The notes under the pieces were generated by a model. It made no database searches, was not told the origin of the DNA, and saw nothing but the letters and a program-made list of their open reading frames with translations. Position numbers and translations under genes: made by a program. Of a stretch of DNA of 64,000 nucleotides, positions 52,312 to 61,877 are shown piece after piece. The stretch's first letter is position 1. Every line of letters begins with the position of its first letter. The stretch comes from Haemophilus_A paraphrohaemolyticus_A (GTDB taxonomy: Bacteria > Pseudomonadota > Gammaproteobacteria > Enterobacterales > Pasteurellaceae): the NCBI RefSeq assembly GCF_003253115.1, contig NZ_QEQF01000004.1, positions 62,001-126,000 of the forward strand, in the 5' to 3' direction.

Positions 52312-53409
52312 TTATTTTAACCAGCTTTTCACAAACTCTGCCACTTCATCCACATCATTGATATCCAATCGATTTTCCCGTTCAATCGGGTAATCAGTGG
52401 CAGTGGCAATCGTCCATTTATCGAGCTCTGGCAATGGCTTTTCAATCCCTTTTCGATGAAGCTGAATTTTTGGTAAGGCTTCGTGTTTAAAGCCTTCAAC
52501 CAGCACCAAATCCACATCTTTGAAATTGGCAATAATTTGCTGAAAATCGACCGCTTGTTCGGGCGTTTCGGTCATTAATGCCCAACGTTCATCGCAGGCA
52601 ATTGCTGTTGGATTCGCTCCTGCTAAACGCAAGCGGTGGCTATCTTTGCCTGGTTTATCTACATCAATATTATGGTGCGAATGCTTGATTAAACCGACTC
52701 TGAGGTTGCAAGCGGTCAATTTTGGGATCAGTTTTTCCAACAACGTGGTTTTGCCCGTGCCACTGTAGCCAGTGATAGCAAGCACGGCGGTTTTTGTGCG
52801 AGGTACTTCTGCCGTGGCTAATTCGGCTAATGTATTGAAATTTCGGAATGCCACTTTTTGATCGGAAAAGTCTACGGCAATACTTTTTTGTTGTCGGAAG
52901 AACTGGTATAAGCGGCGTTCGCCCGTTTGCAGGTAATCATTCAGCGCTTTTACGACATTGCGATGGATTAACGCAAAAGTCGGGTGCGGTCGTTCACCAT
53001 CGTGGGCGTAGGCAATCTCGACTTGGTTAATTTGCAAAGCCGTAAGTAGTTTTTTTAGCAGATTTTCAGGCAAAAATGGAGAATCGCAAGGTACGAATAG
53101 CAGATAGTCACTTTCAATCTGATGAAAGCCTGTGAGCATTCCGCTCAACGCCCCTTGGAAATCAGGCATTTCATCTTGGTAAAAAGGTAGGTGAGGGAAA
53201 AGCTGCTGATATTCCGCCTGTGAGCGGTTGATATTCAAATAAACTTTGCCATTTACTGCTGATAATTGCGGGCTAAGACGTTGCAAAATATGTGCGATAA
53301 GCGGGCGATGTTGTAGCTTTTGTAAGCCTTTTTCTACGCCATTCATTCGGCGAGCTAAACCGCCTGCGAGAATTACAGCATGAATTTGAGGTGAAATTTT
53401 TTCTGTCAT
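52312..53409 (-). CDS. mobA: Fused molybdopterin cofactor proteins MobA-MobB
   Basis: A 365-aa fusion. Residues 1-200 are MobA, the GTP:molybdenum-cofactor guanylyltransferase (ILAGGLARRMNGVEKGLQ, then PCDSPFLP). Residues about 205-365 are MobB, a P-loop partner (ITGYSGTGKTTLLEKL, HSHHNIDVDKPGKDSHR, LVLVEGFKHE). In E. coli these are two adjacent genes, mobA and mobB. Here they are one frame with a short linker (ATAEVPRTKTAVLAI). It makes the guanylated cofactor for DMSO reductase-type enzymes. yihD and dsbA are the divergent neighbours, keeping the E. coli order without srkA. Confidence 0.93.
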   Translation of the reverse strand: MTEKISPQIHAVILAGGLARRMNGVEKGLQKLQHRPLIAHILQRLSPQLSAVNGKVYLNINRSQAEYQQLFPHLPFYQDEMPDFQGALSGMLTGFHQIESDYLLFVPCDSPFLPENLLKKLLTALQINQVEIAYAHDGERPHPTFALIHRNVVKALNDYLQTGERRLYQFFRQQKSIAVDFSDQKVAFRNFNTLAELATAEVPRTKTAVLAITGYSGTGKTTLLEKLIPKLTACNLRVGLIKHSHHNIDVDKPGKDSHRLRLAGANPTAIACDERWALMTETPEQAVDFQQIIANFKDVDLVLVEGFKHEALPKIQLHRKGIEKPLPELDKWTIATATDYPIERENRLDINDVDEVAEFVKSWLK

Positions 53410-53493
53410 AAATGAGGGCTTTTCTTTGCAAAAAGAGTACTAAAAGTATATGATCCGAGCCAATTTTCAACAAGATTTTTTAAGGATTTTCCA

Positions 53494-53763
53494 ATGAAAT
53501 GCAAACGTTTAGAAGAGTTATTAGAGCTATTAGGCGTCCACTGGCGTAAAAATCCAGATTTACACTTAATGGATATTTTACAACAGCTTTCGGTAGAAGT
53601 AGGTGAGCCAGATAACTACCCAGCGTTACGCGATGAGGTGTTGATTTATCAATTAAAAATGCGTAATGCTGATAAACACGATCCCATCCCTGGCTTGAAA
53701 AAAGATTACGAAGATGATTTCAAAACTGCATTATTACGTGCTCGCGGAATTTTAAAAGACTAA
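53494..53763 (+). CDS. yihD: YihD family protein (DUF1040)
   Basis: An 89-aa protein, MKCKRLEELLELLGVHWRKN, closely matching E. coli YihD (DUF1040). Function is unknown. In E. coli it lies beside mobA and the srkA-dsbA operon, and the same neighbourhood is kept here. It is preceded by AAGGATTTT. It may be co-transcribed with dsbA, which starts 41 nt later with its own RBS. Confidence 0.92.
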   Translation: MKCKRLEELLELLGVHWRKNPDLHLMDILQQLSVEVGEPDNYPALRDEVLIYQLKMRNADKHDPIPGLKKDYEDDFKTALLRARGILKD

Positions 53764-53804
53764 TGTGGTCGAACGGAAACCATTATTTTTACAAGGAACA
53801 CAAA

Positions 53805-54443
53805 ATGAAAAAAATGTTATTAAAGACCACATTCATTGCATTTTCTGCACTTTTCGCGGTAAATTCGACCACTTTCGCAACAAATCCTGTTGAAGGTAAA
53901 GAGTACAATATTATTCGCCAAGCACCATCAGCTCAAAAAGAAGTGTTAGAATTTTTCTCATTCTATTGCCCACACTGCTACGATTTTGAATTGAACTACA
54001 AAATCCCTGCTCAAATCAAAGCAAACTTACCTGAGGGCACAAAATTAGTGCAATATCACGTGAATTTCTTGGGTCGTCAATCTGAAAACTTAACGCGTGC
54101 GTGGGCATTTGCTATGGCTCAAGGTGTGGAAGATAAAGTGAAAACCGCATTATTTGAAGGTGCTCAAAAAAATGCATTTAAGTCAATGGACGACATCAAG
54201 GCAGTATTCGTGGCAAATGGCGTGAGTGCAGCAGATTTCGATAACGGCATTAACAGCTTTGTGGTAAATGGCTTGGTAAACAAACAAGTGCAAGCAGCAG
54301 AAGAGTTTAAAATTCGTGGCGTACCCGCTTTCTTTGTAAACGAGCAATATGAAATCAATTTAAGCGGTTTCTCAGATTCAACTTCAACCAATGATTTCAT
54401 CAAACATTATGTCGATGCAGTCACTTTCTTAATTAAAAAATAA
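53805..54443 (+). CDS. dsbA: Thiol:disulfide interchange protein DsbA
   Basis: About 212 aa from ATG 53805 (ACAAGGAAC RBS). Signal peptide (cut near TTFA, residue 25), then a thioredoxin fold with the inserted helical domain. The active site is CPHC (55-58) in FYCPHCYDFE and the cis-proline in RGVPAFF is intact. It oxidises cysteine pairs in periplasmic proteins. srkA, its upstream partner in E. coli, is missing. A strong terminator (54461-54482) follows. Confidence 0.96.
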   Translation: MKKMLLKTTFIAFSALFAVNSTTFATNPVEGKEYNIIRQAPSAQKEVLEFFSFYCPHCYDFELNYKIPAQIKANLPEGTKLVQYHVNFLGRQSENLTRAWAFAMAQGVEDKVKTALFEGAQKNAFKSMDDIKAVFVANGVSAADFDNGINSFVVNGLVNKQVQAAEEFKIRGVPAFFVNEQYEINLSGFSDSTSTNDFIKHYVDAVTFLIKK

Positions 54444-54460
54444 ATCTGAAATATGATCAT

Positions 54461-54482
54461 AAGGGGCATTTGCCCCTTTTTT
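54461..54482 (+). terminator. dsbA terminator
   Basis: AAGGGGCA, 2-nt loop, TGCCCCTT, then TTTT: an 8-bp GC-rich hairpin 17 nt after dsbA. Confidence 0.9.
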
Positions 54483-54511
54483 GCAATATTCCCCCTAAGA
54501 GAGAAAGAAAA

Positions 54512-55975
54512 ATGAAACTTTCCCCCGCTGTTCTATTTGCAATCTTTGGCTTAAATCTGACCGCTTTTGCGCAGGCAAAAGTGGCACAACCGCAAGAAAA
54601 GAAAATTGCCGAGCCTAAAAATGATTTAACTGAACATTTCCAGGTGGCTCAACCCAAGCCAAAAGCCCAGCCTGCCACTGAACCAGCAGAGAAATCTGGC
54701 ACGGTGTCGATGACCAAAGAAGAGTTGGCTCAGCACCCCGATTTAATTGTGCGCGGGTTAATTCCAGCTGTGTTGCAAAACAACGAACAAGCGGTTGAAT
54801 TATTACTGCCGATGTACAAAAACTTGCCGAATCAAGATCCATTCTTGCGTGACTGGGCAGAGGCGATTTCAGCCAAATCACAGGGCAATTTTGCGGATGC
54901 TGTAGCACGCTATCGTTCTCTTTTTGCACAAAAATCAGATATTCCTGCCTTGCGTTATCAACTCGCTCAAGCCCTTTTTTTAAATAACAATAATGAGGCG
55001 GCTAAAGATCAATTCCAAAAATTGCGTGCAGAAAATTTATCGCCCGATTCAGTTGCAATTATCGACCAATATTTGACCGCTTTAAATAAACGCGATCAGT
55101 GGAAATTTAGCGGTGGAATGAGCTTCCTTAATGAAACGAACATCAATAACGCACCGAAAGCGGGTACAAAAGTAGGCAGTTGGGAAGCCTGGAAAAAAGA
55201 GAGTGCACAAGGTTTTTCTTACTACTTCAATACTGAGAAAAAATGGTCGTTACCAAATCAATTTTTCACCAAAATGGAACTGGATGCTTCGGGTAAATAT
55301 TATTGGAATAACAAAAAATATAATGAACTCAATGTACGTGCAGGTGCAGGCTTAGGATATCAAACTGCACGTTTTGAAATTGCCCTCACTCCATTTACCG
55401 AAAAACGTTGGTATGCGGGTGGTTCATCCGGTAGTGAATCGCTTAAACAATATTCAAAAAACTCAGGCGTTCAGCTTGAAAGCAGTTACTGGTTGAATGA
55501 AAAATGGCAACTTTCAAGCGTGTTGGAATATGGCGAACAGCGTTATGATTGGCGTAAGCACTTAAACGGCAACAACTATTTGTGGTCAAACACGCTCTTA
55601 TATGTACCAAAAAGCGGGCAATATTGGTTTGTTGGCGTAGATTACAACCGAGAAAATACCCGCGATAAAGACAACGCTTACCAACGCACCAGTGCTCGTT
55701 TAGGCTGGGGGCAAGAGTGGGGCTGGGGCATCTCAAGCCGTGTTTCCCTTTCTTATGCGAAACGGACTTATCAGGCTCATCCTGCACCCGATTTAATCGG
55801 TAAAATACAAAAAAATGATGAATATTCAACTGCTTTAACCTTTTGGCATCGTGATTTACACTTCTTTAGTGTGACGCCAAAAGTGACTTGGCAATATCAG
55901 AAAGTAAGCAGTAACCACCCGTTTTATAGCTATGACAAAAATCGGGTTTATTTTGAGATGAGTAAAACGTTCTAG
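54512..55975 (+). CDS. Surface lipoprotein assembly modifier (Slam, DUF560) family protein
   Basis: About 487 aa from ATG 54512; a longer frame from 54470 includes the dsbA terminator. Signal peptide (AFA-QA near residue 21), a disordered Lys/Pro/Ala region, a TPR-like helical domain (about 60-195, AVARYRSLFAQKSDIPALRYQLAQAL), then a 14-strand barrel typical of Slam, ending MSKTF with terminal Phe. Slams move certain lipoproteins, such as transferrin- or haemoglobin-binding ones, to the cell surface. No substrate-like lipoprotein lies next to it. The ABC ATPase gene starts 10 nt after its stop. Confidence 0.88.
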   Translation: MKLSPAVLFAIFGLNLTAFAQAKVAQPQEKKIAEPKNDLTEHFQVAQPKPKAQPATEPAEKSGTVSMTKEELAQHPDLIVRGLIPAVLQNNEQAVELLLPMYKNLPNQDPFLRDWAEAISAKSQGNFADAVARYRSLFAQKSDIPALRYQLAQALFLNNNNEAAKDQFQKLRAENLSPDSVAIIDQYLTALNKRDQWKFSGGMSFLNETNINNAPKAGTKVGSWEAWKKESAQGFSYYFNTEKKWSLPNQFFTKMELDASGKYYWNNKKYNELNVRAGAGLGYQTARFEIALTPFTEKRWYAGGSSGSESLKQYSKNSGVQLESSYWLNEKWQLSSVLEYGEQRYDWRKHLNGNNYLWSNTLLYVPKSGQYWFVGVDYNRENTRDKDNAYQRTSARLGWGQEWGWGISSRVSLSYAKRTYQAHPAPDLIGKIQKNDEYSTALTFWHRDLHFFSVTPKVTWQYQKVSSNHPFYSYDKNRVYFEMSKTF

Positions 55976-55985
55976 GGTTGATGCG

Positions 55986-56723
55986 ATGTTAAAGATAGAG
56001 AATCTTTCTCAGCCTTACGGACTAAAAAAGATAACCTGCTCTTTTCCTGAAGGAAAGTTGATCGGCATTATGGGAGCGAATGGTGCAGGCAAATCGACCT
56101 TGCTTAAAACGATAGCGGGTATTTTACCCATTACAAGCGGTGAAGTTTGGCTCAAAAATACCCAATTGAGCCAAATGAATGCTCTTCAGAGAAGTCAGCA
56201 AATAGCTTATTTGGCTCAAAATACCAATATTCATTGGGATCTTTGTGTTTATGATGTAATTGCACTAGGTTTAGAGGTGCCGCATTCTTTTACTAAAGGG
56301 CAGTCACTCATTTATCGCATTGCACAAAAATTTTCTGTTGAGCATCTGTTAGATAAATCATTTCAGAAACTTTCGGGCGGCGAAAAAGCACGAGTGCAGC
56401 TCGCCCGCTGTTGTATAAAAAACGCCCCATTGTTACTTGTGGATGAACCGATCGCTCCGCTCGATCCTTATTACCAAATCGATATTATGGAGCAACTAAA
56501 ATCCCTTACGCCAAATCAAACTTGTGTAGTTGCCATTCATCACTTATCGCTTGCCTATCAATTTTGTGATGAAATCATTTTGCTTAATAAAGGCAGAATT
56601 ATTGCAAGTGGCGAAACACAAGCGGTTTTAAATGCAGAAAATTTAGCAGTTGCGTTTAATGTGAAAGCAGAATTTGATACAGAGAAAAGAGAGATTCTGG
56701 GGATAAGAAAATTAGAGAAGTAA
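55986..56723 (+). CDS. ABC transporter ATP-binding protein, FepC/FecE-like (orphan)
   Basis: A 245-aa ATPase. Walker A is GANGAGKST (about residues 30-38), signature LSGGEKARVQLAR (about 128-140), Walker B LLLVDEP (about 148-154), and the H-loop in AIHHLSLAY. It groups by appearance with the FecCD-type iron/cobalamin/haem uptake systems. No permease or binding-protein gene is adjacent; its only partner in the transcript is the Slam-like gene. It may serve a permease elsewhere. Confidence 0.88.
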   Translation: MLKIENLSQPYGLKKITCSFPEGKLIGIMGANGAGKSTLLKTIAGILPITSGEVWLKNTQLSQMNALQRSQQIAYLAQNTNIHWDLCVYDVIALGLEVPHSFTKGQSLIYRIAQKFSVEHLLDKSFQKLSGGEKARVQLARCCIKNAPLLLVDEPIAPLDPYYQIDIMEQLKSLTPNQTCVVAIHHLSLAYQFCDEIILLNKGRIIASGETQAVLNAENLAVAFNVKAEFDTEKREILGIRKLEK

Positions 56724-56732
56724 TAGTAAAAA

Positions 56733-56763
56733 AGCTAAGTCCTATAAATTACAAGACCTAGCT
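56733..56763. terminator. Weak hairpin between the ABC ATPase and metG genes
   Basis: AGCTAAGTC and GACCTAGCT pair at 8 of 9 positions with a 13-nt loop, flanked by an A-run and CTTATATT. It could end either gene; support is moderate only. Confidence 0.4.
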
Positions 56764-56833
56764 CTTATATTGAAAATGCTTTTGGGATTAGATCATAACA
56801 ACTATTTTCTATTTCCCACCATCTTTCAAAAAC

Positions 56834-58891
56834 CTATTTCACCTGCATACCAGGGCGAATACCTTCATCGCCTGAAAGTAAGAATAGATCCGCACCGCCA
56901 GTGCCTGCCGATAAAATCATCCCTTCTGATACGCCGAATTTCATTTTGCGAGGGGCAAGGTTTGCGACCATAATTACAAAACGCCCGTTCAGCTCTTCAG
57001 GGTTGTTGTAGGCAGCTTTAATGCCTGACAACACTTGGCGTTGATGGTCGCCTAAGTCTAATTGGAATTTTAACAATTTATTCGACTCTGGCACGGCTTC
57101 GCAGCTGATCACTTTCGCTACGCGTAAATCTAATTTCGCGAAATCATCAATGGTGATTTCTGGAGCAATCGGTTCGATTGCAGAATTTTCTTGATTTTCC
57201 ACCGCTTGTTTTCCTTTTTTAGGTTCATTTTTAGTTTGTTCGGCAAAAAGCTGTTTCGTTTCTTCAATCACCGCATCAATCTGTTTTTTCTCAAGACGAG
57301 AGAACAATGATTTAAATGGTGCAACTGTTTTGCCTAATAATGGTTGGGCAATGGTTTCCCAGCTTAATTCTGTTTGTAAGAACGCTTCAGCTCGTTCTGC
57401 AAGCTGTGGTAAAACGGGTTTTAAATAACTCATTAACACACGGAATAATTCAATACCCATTGAACAAACCGCTTGTAATTCCGCTTCACGCCCTTCTTCT
57501 TTAGCAATAACCCAAGGCGCTTTATCGTCCACATATTTATTTGCACGGTCAGCTAAATCCATAATTAAACGGATTGCTTTATTATATTCACGTGCTTCAA
57601 AATGTGCTGCAACTTGCTCTGATTGTGCAACAAATTCTGCGAAAAGCACTTCATCTTCAAGTTTATCCGCTAATTTTCCTTCAAAACGTTTTGCAATAAA
57701 ACTTGCATTACGAGAAGCTAAGTTCACTAATTTGTTTACGATATCGCTGTTTACACGTTGGACAAAATCATCCAAGCTTAAGTCTAAATCTTCAATACGC
57801 TCGTTTAATTTTGCCGCATAATAGTAACGTAAACATTCAGGATCGATATGTTTTAAATAGGTGCTAGCTTGAATAAAGGTTCCTCGAGATTTCGACATTT
57901 TCACGCCATCCACCGTCACATAACCGTGAGCAAACACATTGGTTGGTTTACGTTGTTCGCAGCCATCTAACATCGCTGGCCAAAATAAGCTATGGAAGTA
58001 AACAATATCTTTACCAATAAAATGATAAAGCTCTGTTGTTGAATCTTTTTTCCAGAACTCGTTGTAATCAATATCTGTGCGGTCGCAAAGATTTTTGAAT
58101 GATGCCATGTAGCCAATAGGCGCATCTAACCACACATAGAAGAATTTGTTCTCTGCACCTGGAATTGGGAAACCAAAGTAAGGTGCATCACGGCTGATGT
58201 CCCATTGTTGTAATCCGCTTTCAAACCACTCTTGCATTTTGTTTGCAATTTCAGGTTGAAGTGAACCAGAACGTGTCCATTCTTTCAGCATACTTTCAAA
58301 ACTTGGTAAATCGAAGAAGAAATGTTCTGATTCTTTCACAATAGGGGTTGCGCCTGAAACGGCAGAGCGTGGATTAATTAAATCCATTGGGCTGTAAGTA
58401 GAGGCACACACTTCACAATTATCGCCATATTGATCTTCTGCTTTACATTTCGGGCAAGTCCCTTTTACAAAGCGATCTGGTAAGAACATCTCTTTTTCTG
58501 GATCGAAAAGCTGTGAAATCACAAGACTTTTAATAAAACCTCTCTCTTTCAGCTTTAAATACATTGCAGTCGTAATTTCACGGTTTTCTTCGCTGTGGGT
58601 CGAGTGGTAGTTATCAAAACTGATGTTAAAACCTTTGAAATCAGCAACGTGATCGGTTTTTGCTTTTTCAATCAATTGCTCAGGGGTGATGCCTTGTTTT
58701 GCTGCGTTCAACATAATCGGTGTGCCGTGTGCATCATCTGCACAAACAAAATGCACTTCGTTGCCACGCATACGTTGGAAACGCACCCAAATATCCGCTT
58801 GAATATGCTCAAGCATATGACCTAAGTGAATTGCCCCATTCGCATAAGGTAGGGCACAAGTGACCAACATTTTTCGTTTTTGATTTGACAT
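56834..58891 (-). CDS. metG: Methionyl-tRNA synthetase
   Basis: About 685 aa from ATG 58891; another ATG lies four codons upstream (58903), but the later one aligns with E. coli MetG. Class I motifs HIGH (as HLGH in GAIHLGHML) and KMSKS (KMSKSRGTF) are present, as is the zinc motif CPKCKAEDQYGDNCEVC. The C-terminal third is the dimerising tRNA-binding domain (FAKLDLRVAKVIS). It stands alone, with a long upstream region shared with divergent adhE. Confidence 0.97.
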   Translation of the reverse strand: MSNQKRKMLVTCALPYANGAIHLGHMLEHIQADIWVRFQRMRGNEVHFVCADDAHGTPIMLNAAKQGITPEQLIEKAKTDHVADFKGFNISFDNYHSTHSEENREITTAMYLKLKERGFIKSLVISQLFDPEKEMFLPDRFVKGTCPKCKAEDQYGDNCEVCASTYSPMDLINPRSAVSGATPIVKESEHFFFDLPSFESMLKEWTRSGSLQPEIANKMQEWFESGLQQWDISRDAPYFGFPIPGAENKFFYVWLDAPIGYMASFKNLCDRTDIDYNEFWKKDSTTELYHFIGKDIVYFHSLFWPAMLDGCEQRKPTNVFAHGYVTVDGVKMSKSRGTFIQASTYLKHIDPECLRYYYAAKLNERIEDLDLSLDDFVQRVNSDIVNKLVNLASRNASFIAKRFEGKLADKLEDEVLFAEFVAQSEQVAAHFEAREYNKAIRLIMDLADRANKYVDDKAPWVIAKEEGREAELQAVCSMGIELFRVLMSYLKPVLPQLAERAEAFLQTELSWETIAQPLLGKTVAPFKSLFSRLEKKQIDAVIEETKQLFAEQTKNEPKKGKQAVENQENSAIEPIAPEITIDDFAKLDLRVAKVISCEAVPESNKLLKFQLDLGDHQRQVLSGIKAAYNNPEELNGRFVIMVANLAPRKMKFGVSEGMILSAGTGGADLFLLSGDEGIRPGMQVK

Positions 58892-59236
58892 TGTTCTTCT
58901 CATAAATCTAGTAAAAAATCGTTCGGATTGTAGCTCAAAAAGGGCGTTTTTTCTAGGTGGAAGAAGGAATAAGCGGTCTTTTTTCTGTAAAAATTTACGA
59001 AATTACGACCGCTTGAAAATGGCAGTTGGCATGCTGAATTGCTCGTTTGCTTTTTCCTAAAAGTTATCTAATTGTAAATTTTTAGTTTCAGTTTTTTTAC
59101 CACTTGAAACCTTCTTGATTAAGATCAAAAATACCTCTTGTGAGTGAGTAAATTTAGGTGCAAATCTTTTACAGTTGGATAATAATTTCATCAGTTAAAG
59201 AATTTTAGATTTTTAATTTTTAGAGGAAACCAAACT
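58892..59236. other. Divergent intergenic region metG/adhE
   Basis: No gene is seen. An inverted uptake-word pair (58971-59014) lies near the metG side, probably a stem-loop. A perfect FNR-type site with a spaced -10 lies near adhE (listed separately). The adhE leader is about 75 nt and AT-rich. Confidence 0.6.
59115..59154 (+). promoter_or_regulatory. FNR-type site and -10 upstream of adhE
   Basis: TTGATTAAGATCAA (59115-59128) is a perfect TTGAT-N4-ATCAA palindrome. A -10-like TAAATT (59149-59154) lies 30 nt away centre to centre, close to class II FNR spacing. A RBS (GAGGAAAC) then precedes the ATG at 59237. Anaerobic activation is thus expected. Confidence 0.65.
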
Positions 59237-61852
59237 ATGGCTAAAGCAACTCAAACTGCTCAACCTTATGATGCTCAAGCGGAAGTGAATGTACTTGTCG
59301 AAAAAGGCTTGAAAGCCCTTGATGAGTTCCGTCATTTAAACCAAGAGCAAGTCGATTACATTGTCGCAAAAGCGTCTGTAGCAGCATTAGATAAACACGG
59401 TGTGTTGGCAATGCACGCATATGAAGAGACGGGGCGCGGCGTATTCGAAGATAAAGCCACTAAAAACTTGTTTGCCTGTGAATATGTCGTGAACAATATG
59501 CGTCACTTAAAAACAGCTGGCGTAATCAGTGAAGATGATGTCACAGGTATCACTGAAATTGCTGATCCAGTCGGCGTTATCTGCGGTATCACACCAACCA
59601 CTAACCCAACTTCAACCACTATCTTCAAAGCGTTAATCGCCCTTAAAACACGTAACCCTATCGTTTTTGCTTTCCACCCATCTGCTCAACAATCTTCAGC
59701 TCATGCGGCACAAGTTGTACGTGATGCGGCTGTCGCTGCGGGTGCACCAGAAAACTGCGTGCAATGGATTACCGTTCCATCTATGGAAGGCACCTCAGCA
59801 TTAATGAAACATCCAGGCATTGCAACCATTCTTGCAACTGGCGGTAATGCAATGGTGGAAGCAGCATATTCCTGCGGCAAACCAGCATTAGGCGTAGGGG
59901 CAGGTAACGTGCCAGCTTATGTGGAAAAAACCGCAAAACTTAAACAAGCAGTTTACGACATTGTGATGTCAAAATCATTCGACAACGGGATGATTTGTGC
60001 TTCAGAGCAAGCAGCAATCGTGGATAAAGAAATCTATGCGGATTTCATCAAAGAGATGCAATCTTACGGCGTGTATTTAGTAAACAAAAAAGAGAAAGCC
60101 TTACTTGAAAAATTCATTTTTGGCGTGGATAAAGCTCACGATGAAAACTGTGCTGGTGCGAAATTAAATGCGGCTGTGGTAGGTAAACCTGCAGCGTGGA
60201 TTGCAGAACAAGCGGGCTTTACCGTTCCACCAAAAACCAACATTCTTTTAGCAGAATGTGCTTTCGTGGGAGAGGGCGAGCCGCTTACTCGTGAAAAACT
60301 TTCTCCAGTGCTTGCGTTATTAAAATCTAACAGCACAGAACAAGGCTTGGAATTAGCCGAAGCGATGGTGAACTTCCACGGTTTAGGTCACTCTGCAGCA
60401 ATTCACACGCAAAATGCAGAATTAGCAAAAACTTTCGGTGAACGCGTTAAAGCGATTCGTGTAATTTGGAACTCACCATCAACATTTGGTGGTATCGGTG
60501 ATGTGTATAACTCCTTCTTGCCTTCATTAACGCTTGGTTGTGGCTCATACGGTAAAAACTCTGTGGGCAACAACGTGAGTGCAGTGAACTTAATTAACAT
60601 CAAACGTGTAGGCAGACGGAGAAATAATATGCAATGGTTTAAAGTGCCATCAAAAATCTACTTTGAGCGTGACTCAATTCAATACCTCAAATCTATGAAC
60701 GACGTTCACAAAGTGATGATCGTAACCGACCGTTCAATGGTAGATTTAGGCTTTGTGGATCGTATTACCGAACAATTACGCCTACGCCGTAACAAAGTGA
60801 TGATCCAGCTTTTCACTGATGTTGAACCAAACCCAAGCTTGCAAACTGTACAACGCGGTACTGAATTAATGCGTAGCTTCCAACCTGACACCATCATCGC
60901 ATTAGGTGGTGGCTCACCAATGGATGCAGCGAAAATTATGTGGTTATTCTATGAACAACCAGAAGTAGATTTCCGCGATTTAGTGCAAAAATTTATGGAT
61001 ATTCGCAAACGTGCGTTCAAATTCCCACAATTAGGTCGCAAAGCGAAATTCGTGGGCATTCCAACCACATCAGGTACAGGTTCTGAAGTGACTCCATTTG
61101 CAGTAATTACGGATGGCGACATTAAATATCCATTAGCGGACTACTCATTAACCCCAACAATCGCGATTGTTGACCCAGCGTTAGTGATGTCTGTGCCTTC
61201 ACATGTTGCCGCTGACACAGGTTTAGACGTATTAACCCACGCAACAGAGGCTTACACCTCAATCCTTGCGAACGATTATACCGATGGCTTAGCATTACAA
61301 GCGATTAAATTAGTTTTCGAAAACCTAGAAAAATCGGTGAAAGAGTTTGACGAACACGCACGCGAAAAAATGCACAACGCTTCAACAATGGCAGGTATGG
61401 CTTTCGCCAATGCGTTCTTGGGTATTTGTCACTCAATGGCACATAAAATCGGCGGTAAATTCCATACCATTCACGGTCGTACCAATGCGATTTTACTTCC
61501 GCACGTAATCCGCTACAACGGCACACGCCCAACCAAAGTGGCAACCTGGCCGAAATATACCAACTATGTAGCAGATATTCGCTTCCAAGATATTGCACGT
61601 ATGCTTGGCTTACCCGCTTCAACTCCAGAAGAAGCAGTAGAATCTTACGCAAAAGCAGTACACGACCTAGCTATTCGTTGTGGCGTGAAAATGTCTTTAC
61701 GCGATCAAGGCGTAGATGAAAAAGAATTCATCGGCTCACTTCGTGAATTGGCATTAAATGCATTTGAAGACCAATGTACGCCAGCGAACCCACGTTTAGC
61801 AATGGTTGAAGATATGGAAGAGTTAATGCGTAAAGCGTATTATGGGGAATAA
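59237..61852 (+). CDS. adhE: Bifunctional acetaldehyde-CoA/alcohol dehydrogenase
   Basis: An 871-aa fusion enzyme. The N-terminal half is the acetaldehyde dehydrogenase (catalytic Cys in SFDNGMICASEQ, about residue 255). The C-terminal half (from about 455) is the iron-dependent alcohol dehydrogenase (FVGIPTTSGTGSEVTPFAVI and HGRTNAILLPHVIRYN motifs). It turns acetyl-CoA into ethanol, regenerating NAD+ in anaerobiosis, and assembles into spirosomes in relatives. The FNR-type site upstream agrees with this role. An inverted uptake-word terminator follows. Confidence 0.98.
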   Translation: MAKATQTAQPYDAQAEVNVLVEKGLKALDEFRHLNQEQVDYIVAKASVAALDKHGVLAMHAYEETGRGVFEDKATKNLFACEYVVNNMRHLKTAGVISEDDVTGITEIADPVGVICGITPTTNPTSTTIFKALIALKTRNPIVFAFHPSAQQSSAHAAQVVRDAAVAAGAPENCVQWITVPSMEGTSALMKHPGIATILATGGNAMVEAAYSCGKPALGVGAGNVPAYVEKTAKLKQAVYDIVMSKSFDNGMICASEQAAIVDKEIYADFIKEMQSYGVYLVNKKEKALLEKFIFGVDKAHDENCAGAKLNAAVVGKPAAWIAEQAGFTVPPKTNILLAECAFVGEGEPLTREKLSPVLALLKSNSTEQGLELAEAMVNFHGLGHSAAIHTQNAELAKTFGERVKAIRVIWNSPSTFGGIGDVYNSFLPSLTLGCGSYGKNSVGNNVSAVNLINIKRVGRRRNNMQWFKVPSKIYFERDSIQYLKSMNDVHKVMIVTDRSMVDLGFVDRITEQLRLRRNKVMIQLFTDVEPNPSLQTVQRGTELMRSFQPDTIIALGGGSPMDAAKIMWLFYEQPEVDFRDLVQKFMDIRKRAFKFPQLGRKAKFVGIPTTSGTGSEVTPFAVITDGDIKYPLADYSLTPTIAIVDPALVMSVPSHVAADTGLDVLTHATEAYTSILANDYTDGLALQAIKLVFENLEKSVKEFDEHAREKMHNASTMAGMAFANAFLGICHSMAHKIGGKFHTIHGRTNAILLPHVIRYNGTRPTKVATWPKYTNYVADIRFQDIARMLGLPASTPEEAVESYAKAVHDLAIRCGVKMSLRDQGVDEKEFIGSLRELALNAFEDQCTPANPRLAMVEDMEELMRKAYYGE

Positions 61853-61877
61853 TAGACCTTAATAATTTAACTTGATA

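Noticed and set aside
51553..56723. A defence island among comF, mobAB, yihD, dsbA, Slam and ABC genes
   Set aside because: All have clear housekeeping, competence or envelope identities; none carries nuclease, reverse transcriptase, TIR or other defence domains.
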